A DNA stretch of 64,000 bases from Murimonas intestini (lineage in GTDB: Bacteria > Bacillota > Clostridia > Lachnospirales > Lachnospiraceae). Under the pieces are notes generated by a model. It searched no databases. It had not been told where the DNA came from and saw only the letters and a program-made list of their open reading frames with translations. A program made the translations under genes and the position numbers. Every line of letters begins with the position of its first letter. The stretch's first letter is position 1. The stretch covers positions 61,659 to 125,658 of the forward strand of contig NZ_JANKBI010000018.1 of the NCBI RefSeq assembly GCF_024622195.1. Direction: 5' to 3'. This document shows, piece by piece, positions 60,401-64,000 of the stretch.

Positions 60401-60561
60401 GGTTTTCCGTTTGCAGTAGGCGGTCCGTCATAGAATGTATAGGACGGCGCACCCTCTCTCTCCTTGATACTCTTCTCAAAGATCTCGTTTTCTTTCCAGA
60501 ACTCTTCAATTTTCTTCTCTCTGTCCACAAAATTCAAATTTGTAGATACTTTTTCGTACAT
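57442..60561 (-). CDS. ileS: Isoleucyl-tRNA synthetase
   Basis: 1039-aa class I synthetase. HIGH motif at H55-H58 (NGKPHIGHVL), editing domain about 190-400 (AWTTTPWTLPSNVALCV), KMSKS in NGQKMSKSKGN, and a long C-terminal anticodon-binding region. The length and lack of a C-terminal zinc site fit the IleS2 (eukaryote-like, often mupirocin-tolerant) class rather than the ~920-aa form; this is inferred from length and from motifs such as FYDGPPTANGKPH. ATG 60561 has AGGAGG upstream; the longer frame runs through the leader. Controlled by a T-box. Confidence 0.95.
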   Translation of the reverse strand: MYEKVSTNLNFVDREKKIEEFWKENEIFEKSIKEREGAPSYTFYDGPPTANGKPHIGHVLTRVIKDMIPRYQTMKGKMVPRKAGWDTHGLPVELEVEKMLGLDGKEQIEEYGLEPFIEHCKESVWKYKGMWEDFSGTVGFWADMDNPYVTYHNDFIESEWWALKQIWEKGLLYKGYKIVPYCPRCGTPLSSHEVAQGYKDVKERSAIARFKVKGEDAYILAWTTTPWTLPSNVALCVNPDETYVRVRMNEDGTVYYMAEALCDKVLGEGAYEVQETYKGTDLEYKEYEPLFPFVELQKKAYYVTCDNYVTLTDGTGVVHIAPAFGEDDSNVGRKYDLPFLQLVDAKGEMTQETPWAGTFCKKADPLVLKDLEERGLLFSAPNFEHSYPHCWRCDTPLIYYARESWFIKMTSVKEDLIRNNNTINWIPESIGKGRFGDWLENVQDWGISRNRYWGTPLNIWECECGHQHSVGSIAELKEMSDNCPDNIELHRPYIDEVTIRCPKCGKPMHRVPEVIDCWFDSGSMPFAQHHYPFENKELFEQQFPADFISEAVDQTRGWFYSLLAISTLIFNKAPYKNVIVLGHVQDENGQKMSKSKGNAVDPFDALKTYGADAIRWYFYSNSAPWLPNRFHGKAVMEGQRKFMGTLWNTYAFFVLYANIDNFDATKYTLDYDKLPVMDKWLLSKMNTLIAAVDDSLGNYKIPEAARALQDFVDDMSNWYVRRSRERFWAKGMEQDKINAYMTLYTALVNVCKVAAPMIPFMTEDIYQNMVRSIDKAAPESIHLCDYPQADTSKIDKDLEANMDEVLKIVVMGRACRNTANIKNRQPISRMFVKAPFDLPEYFADIVKEELNVKEVKFTDDVRSFTSYSFKPQLKTVGPKYGKLLGGIRQALPALDGNAAMDELKANGSLKLDINGSEVVLLEEDLLIETAQTEGHVSMQEGEITVVLDTNLTPELIEEGFVRELISKIQTMRKEAGFEVMDKITVYAQGNDRIAGILSAHEADICQEVLAEGVVIGSVNGYVKEWSINGETVNMGVEKL

Positions 60562-60663
60562 AAATTGACCTCCTGTCCAAACAAGGAACCTGCCTTCCAG
60601 GCTCCTGCCGCCGCGCATCCCCCAGAGGGTTTTTATCTTATAGGAGACTTTGTTTCCTATAAA

Positions 60664-60915
60664 ATAAAAAACTCCCGTCCTGTAAAAGGACGAGAGCATA
60701 TACGCTTCGTTACCACCTGTTACAACATACTATCATACGCGTTCCTTTTAACGGCGGAAAACCGTCCTGACTTACTTACCGCACCTGCAGTATTCAGCCG
60801 GAAACTCGGAAGTGATTTTCAGCCCGCCTTACTCGTGCCAGGCTTCCACCATCCCCGGCTCTCTATATCTTTCCAGCTGACTTACTGTCTTCGTCGCAGT
60901 CTTTTCTTCTATCGT
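60664..60915 (-). promoter_or_regulatory. T-box leader of ileS (isoleucine specifier)
   Basis: Minus-strand RNA shows the elements in order: stem I base GACTGCGACGAAGACAGTAAG with AGAG and GGTGGAAGCC internal motifs, specifier loop GAAAATCACTTCC with AUC (60814-60816), T-box sequence AGGTGGTAACGAAGCG (60703-60718), and terminator CTCTCGTCC / AGGACGGGAG then TTTTTT. Uncharged tRNA-Ile should stabilise the antiterminator and allow ileS transcription. Confidence 0.92.
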
Positions 60916-60922
60916 AAGGTTA

Positions 60923-60952
60923 ATTATAAGACAAGCCGGCTGGAAAAGTCAA
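60923..60952 (-). promoter_or_regulatory. ileS T-box promoter
   Basis: Minus strand TTGACT (60947-60952), TATAAT (60923-60928), spacer 18. Confidence 0.75.
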
Positions 60953-60964
60953 GGGGGATTTTGA

Positions 60965-60991
60965 GTTACCGGTCACGGAATGACCAGTAAC
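60965..60991. repeat. Isolated GTTAC-type hairpin
   Basis: GTTACCGGTCA cggaa TGACCAGTAAC (one internal mismatch). Same layout as the hairpin at 20153-20179. Confidence 0.5.
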
Positions 60992-61056
60992 GATTTTGAG
61001 TTTATGCCTTGACCGCCGCCTTCCTCTGCTGTACTATTAAAAAGAGGTGACAGAAT

Positions 61057-62127
61057 ATGGGAAATACCATTGATTATATAAAAGAATATGGAATGCATAC
61101 ATTTTCAGAAGCAGAGTTCAATCCTGTAGACAGCCTGGTGCTCTGCCAGATTGCCTATATGAAATTCGACAGGATGGCCGGAGGGCTCACTGATAAGCAG
61201 CCGGATATACGGCTGATGGATCTGGCGACTCATCCTGACCTTTCAGAATTATGCAGGGTGGAGATGTATGAAGAAGAATATGCAGCTTTCTATGAGGCGC
61301 TCCGGCACAGCCGGCGCTTCCGTAACCTGAGAATGAACTTCTATGAAAACAATGTTGATGAGGAAAAGGAGACTCAGTTCTCAGCTATCACATTTTTCCT
61401 GGATGATAATACGGCATATGCTGCATTCCGCGGGACAGACGAGACTCTGGTCGGATGGAAGGAAGACTTTAACATGGCCTTCATGTATCCTGTCCCCATG
61501 CAGGAAAAGGCTCTGCGTTACTTTATGGAAGTATCCAGGGTATTTAAGGGAATGTTTTATCTTGGGGGACATTCTAAAGGAGGCAATGCGGCTGTCTATG
61601 CCGCTGTGAACAGCCCTCCCCTGCTCCAGGACCGCATAAAAAACATCTACTGCTTTGACGGTCCGGGATTTATGGATGATATCTACAGGACCATCGGATA
61701 TATCCATATCTCACACAAGATAATCAAAATCGTTCCTGAATCCTCACTGATCGGGATGCTTCTCCAGAACAGGGCGAATTATAAGGTAGTTAAAAGTACG
61801 GGCCGTGGGATCCTGCAGCACGATGCATTTACCTGGGTGATCGAGAACGGACGCTTCTGCTACAGGGATGAGATCTACAAGACTTCCATCTACCATAACA
61901 AGAACCTGAACGGCTGGATAGAAGCCCTGAGCGAAGAGGAGCGGCATAAATTTGTAGACAGTCTTTTTCAGATCATTAAGGCCACGGAGGCTTCCACACT
62001 CCCTGACCTTGCTATAGATCCGCACAAGAAAGCTGTCACCATACTGGAAGCCATAATAAATATGGACGATGATACAAGGGAATTCATGCGCCAGGTCATT
62101 GGCATGCTGTTCCTGAAAAAACACTGA
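61057..62127 (+). CDS. DUF2974 alpha/beta-hydrolase family protein
   Basis: 356 aa, cytoplasmic. Lipase-like fold: TAYAAFRGTDETLVGWKEDF (oxyanion region) and the nucleophile elbow in LGGHSKGGNAAVYAAV (GHSKG, serine about residue 171). A downstream DGPGF aspartate and a later H (about 255, LQHDAFTW) could complete the triad. DUF2974/Mbeg1-like members are common in Firmicutes; substrate unknown. Ribosome site AAAGAGGTG. 13 bp upstream of the QueT gene, so likely one operon. Confidence 0.85.
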   Translation: MGNTIDYIKEYGMHTFSEAEFNPVDSLVLCQIAYMKFDRMAGGLTDKQPDIRLMDLATHPDLSELCRVEMYEEEYAAFYEALRHSRRFRNLRMNFYENNVDEEKETQFSAITFFLDDNTAYAAFRGTDETLVGWKEDFNMAFMYPVPMQEKALRYFMEVSRVFKGMFYLGGHSKGGNAAVYAAVNSPPLLQDRIKNIYCFDGPGFMDDIYRTIGYIHISHKIIKIVPESSLIGMLLQNRANYKVVKSTGRGILQHDAFTWVIENGRFCYRDEIYKTSIYHNKNLNGWIEALSEEERHKFVDSLFQIIKATEASTLPDLAIDPHKKAVTILEAIINMDDDTREFMRQVIGMLFLKKH

Positions 62128-62140
62128 CAGGAGATACACA

Positions 62141-62623
62141 ATGAGACACAAAAGAGTAATTTTTCTGGTACAGGCTGCTGCCATAGGCGCCATTTATGTA
62201 GTCATGACCCTGCTGTTCGCTCCGTTTGGTTTCGGAGAGATACAGGTCAGGCTGGCGGAAGCGCTCACCATACTCCCATACTATACGCCTGCAGCCATCC
62301 CCGGCCTCTTCATAGGATGCCTGATCGGCAATATTATGGGAGGGGCCATTCTGCCGGATATTATCTTTGGAAGTCTGGCCACTCTGCTGGCCGCCTGCGG
62401 GTCTTATCTGCTGAAAGGCCGCAAATACCTGGTGCCTCTTCCGCCTATCCTGGCAAATACAGTAATTGTTCCCTTTGTACTGTTCTACGGTTACGGGATC
62501 AATCTGCCCATCCCCCTGATGATGCTGACTGTGGGTATCGGGGAGTTCTTGTCCTGCGGTATTCTGGGGTCCTTTCTGCTGGCAGCTTTGACGAAGTACA
62601 AATCCCTGAATTTGTTTCATTGA
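62141..62623 (+). CDS. queT: QueT family queuosine-precursor ECF S component
   Basis: 160-aa membrane protein with five or six helices. FAPFGFGEIQVRLAEALTIL and IPGLFIGCLIGNIMGGAILP are the QueT signature; it should import a queuosine precursor (preQ1/queuine) together with a shared ECF module. Often preQ1-riboswitch controlled, but no riboswitch is seen here, only the short gap after the hydrolase gene, which points to co-transcription. Confidence 0.87.
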   Translation: MRHKRVIFLVQAAAIGAIYVVMTLLFAPFGFGEIQVRLAEALTILPYYTPAAIPGLFIGCLIGNIMGGAILPDIIFGSLATLLAACGSYLLKGRKYLVPLPPILANTVIVPFVLFYGYGINLPIPLMMLTVGIGEFLSCGILGSFLLAALTKYKSLNLFH

Positions 62624-62971
62624 GTGAAGCTTATAGCAATAATACAGTATGTGCCATCCATTCCTCGCTCTACTGTATCATAGTCTGCCATATTTCCCCC
62701 TTTCGCCTCTAATCTCCTAAACAGCAATTTACTCTGGCACACTCCCCCCACCTGTGTTAAAATATCAGTAAAGCATTTAGTTCCATTTCTATCCTGCGGC
62801 TTAGGGCTTTTTTCAAACAGGCTTTGCCGTATCTGATATCATTTCTGCCGTCTGGCATCAAAAGGAAATCTCAATGCTTAAATCCCAATTCAACAGGCAG
62901 GAGGGTTCCTTGATGAAGACGCAGATGCTTCTCCATGGGATGCCTGCCACATTTAAAAGGAGGCTTACACT
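62624..62971. other. Non-coding region upstream of the Rpn gene
   Basis: Contains the left 27-bp inverted repeat (62704-62730). The rest shows no ORF of note; AAAAGGAGG at about 62957 is the ribosome site of the next gene. Confidence 0.6.
62704..62730 (+). repeat. Left 27-bp inverted repeat flanking the Rpn gene
   Basis: CGCCTCTAATC TC CTAAACAGCAATTT; 25 of 27 positions match the reverse complement of 63897-63923. Confidence 0.8.
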
Positions 62972-63883
62972 ATGGAAAAGCAAAGTAACGTAACAGGGAA
63001 TCTGCAGGGTTATGCAGATCAGGAAAAAAGAAAAGGGGGGATTAACCGCACTTACAAATCACGGCTGTTTGAAATGATATTCAGCAGCAAAAAAGAACTT
63101 CTAGAACTGTATAATGCTGTGAATGAGACCAGTTATGAGAACCCGGAGGAGCTTGAAGTCAATACGCTGGAAAACGCTATTTATATGTCTATGCGTAATG
63201 ATCTGTCATTTATAATTGACTCAAGGCTGGCACTCTATGAACACCAGTCCACATACAATCCAAATCTTCCTCTGAGATTTCTGATGTATGCAGCGAACCT
63301 CTATTCCAATATGACAAAAGACAGGAATTTGTATGGGAGCAGGCCGGTCAAACTGCCGGCACCCAGGTTTGTAATATTTTATAATGGACTGTCAGAACAG
63401 CCGGACCGTCAGATTATTAAGCTTTCAGATGTATATGAAGTGCAGGATAAAGAAATATCGCTGGAATTAAAAGCAGTGATGCTGAACATAAACAGAGGCC
63501 ATAATGAAAGGCTAATGGACAAATGCAAAACACTGAAGGACTACAGCATTTATGTGGATAAGGTACGGGAATATACAAAATCAATGACGCTTGAAGATGC
63601 TGTGGAGAAGGCGATAACGGAATGTATCGAGGATGATATTTTGGCAGAGTTTCTGAGAAATAACCGAACGGAGGCAAAGAATGTGAGTATCTTTGAATAT
63701 AATGAAGAGAAACATATGAGACAGGTAAAGGAAGAAGGCAGAGAAGAGGGCGAAGCGTACACTTTAGAGCGGGTGAACCATTTAATCAGGCTTCTTGCCA
63801 GTCAAAACAGAACCGAAGATATAGTCAGGGCGGCAAGTGACAGAGAGTGGCAGGAGAAGCTGTTTAAAGAATTTGGATTATAG
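62972..63883 (+). CDS. Rpn family recombination-promoting nuclease / putative transposase
   Basis: 303-aa PD-(D/E)XK-type protein. N-terminal INRTYKSRLFEMIFSSKKEL, catalytic-core strand NDLSFIIDSRLALYEHQST (D at the first strand, E-H-Q at the second), and PAPRFVIFYNGLSEQPDRQI. The C-terminal part is helical and charged. E. coli Rpn proteins raise RecA-independent recombination and cut DNA; clostridial relatives occur in many copies per genome. Here the gene is bounded by 27-bp inverted repeats, which suggests a mobile or recombining cassette. Confidence 0.85.
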   Translation: MEKQSNVTGNLQGYADQEKRKGGINRTYKSRLFEMIFSSKKELLELYNAVNETSYENPEELEVNTLENAIYMSMRNDLSFIIDSRLALYEHQSTYNPNLPLRFLMYAANLYSNMTKDRNLYGSRPVKLPAPRFVIFYNGLSEQPDRQIIKLSDVYEVQDKEISLELKAVMLNINRGHNERLMDKCKTLKDYSIYVDKVREYTKSMTLEDAVEKAITECIEDDILAEFLRNNRTEAKNVSIFEYNEEKHMRQVKEEGREEGEAYTLERVNHLIRLLASQNRTEDIVRAASDREWQEKLFKEFGL

Positions 63884-63896
63884 ATGATTTTGAGGG

Positions 63897-63923
63897 AAAT
63901 TGCTGTTTAGCTGATTAGAGGCG
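63897..63923 (-). repeat. Right 27-bp inverted repeat flanking the Rpn gene
   Basis: Reverse complement CGCCTCTAATC AG CTAAACAGCAATTT, two mismatches to the left copy. Starts 13 bp after the Rpn stop codon. Confidence 0.8.
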
Positions 63924-64000
63924 GGAGGACGCTTTGCATTTTAGGCTGTGAATCAGCGGGAGGGGCAGGCGGGCAGGAGGATTCGTGGTTCAGTCCAACC

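Noticed and set aside
60106..60990. 294-aa ORF on the + strand opposite ileS and its T-box
   Set aside because: Runs through the HIGH-motif end of ileS and the T-box, both well supported; no independent support.

Overview
The window reads as chromosome of a spore-forming gut member of the Lachnospiraceae (Blautia / Mediterraneibacter-like Clostridia). The basis is protein style: a V-type ATPase of clostridial gene order, a PFL fermentation locus, spoIID/spoIIQ, PerR with a rubredoxin-first rubrerythrin, choline-binding-type repeat proteins, T-box control of ileS, and the gdpP-rplI-dnaB cluster. No species is claimed. No prophage, CRISPR array or intact insertion sequence was seen, but there are several small repeat families and one gene enclosed by inverted repeats.

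Layout. 0-8 kb: end of a TetR-type regulator, mecA, then a leftward isomalto-oligosaccharide operon (binding protein, two permeases, GH13 oligo-1,6-glucosidase) with its LacI regulator and three helically phased operators. 8-13 kb: a DUF1858 protein, a pyruvate formate-lyase locus in which the enzyme is split into two ORFs (a 687-aa catalytic body and a separate 80-aa glycyl-radical domain) followed by the activase, then a 2[4Fe-4S] ferredoxin and a nitroreductase. 13-18 kb: a MerR-like coiled-coil protein, dnaB-rplI-gdpP, tRNA-Val, a zinc-ribbon/TM2 protein. 18-26 kb: sucrose phosphorylase and its divergent LacI regulator, a GNAT acetyltransferase, and a response regulator / ABC exporter / histidine kinase module. 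26-29.6 kb: a C39-peptidase-like orphan, tRNA-Lys, an AI-2E family permease, a 49-aa protein, trmB. 29.7-38.3 kb: nine-gene V-type ATPase operon. 38.4-44 kb: two secreted NlpC/P60 hydrolases around a 1-kb non-coding AT-rich region carrying a DnaA-box cluster. 44-47 kb: oxidative-stress block (trxB, perR, rubrerythrin) and an ECF S component. 47-52.7 kb: DEAD-box helicase with a long structured leader, TelA, XpaC, hemolysin-III, GIY-YIG. 52.9-60.9 kb: spoIIQ-like, spoIID, glycogen phosphorylase, ileS with T-box. 61-64 kb: DUF2974 hydrolase, QueT, and an Rpn/PD-(D/E)XK nuclease gene inside 27-bp inverted repeats.

Most notable: (1) the split pyruvate formate-lyase, where the glycyl radical and the catalytic cysteines lie on different polypeptides, making an obligate two-subunit enzyme likely; (2) the spoIID start region, where the glgP terminator hairpin contains the spoIID ribosome binding site in its 3' arm and a sigma-E-like promoter in its loop; (3) a dispersed repeat family with at least three long copies and several end-hairpin derivatives, one of which forms the C-terminus of glycogen phosphorylase; (4) the inverted-repeat-bounded Rpn gene; (5) the DnaA-box cluster far from any dnaA gene. 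All assignments come from reading the sequence; no database search was run.
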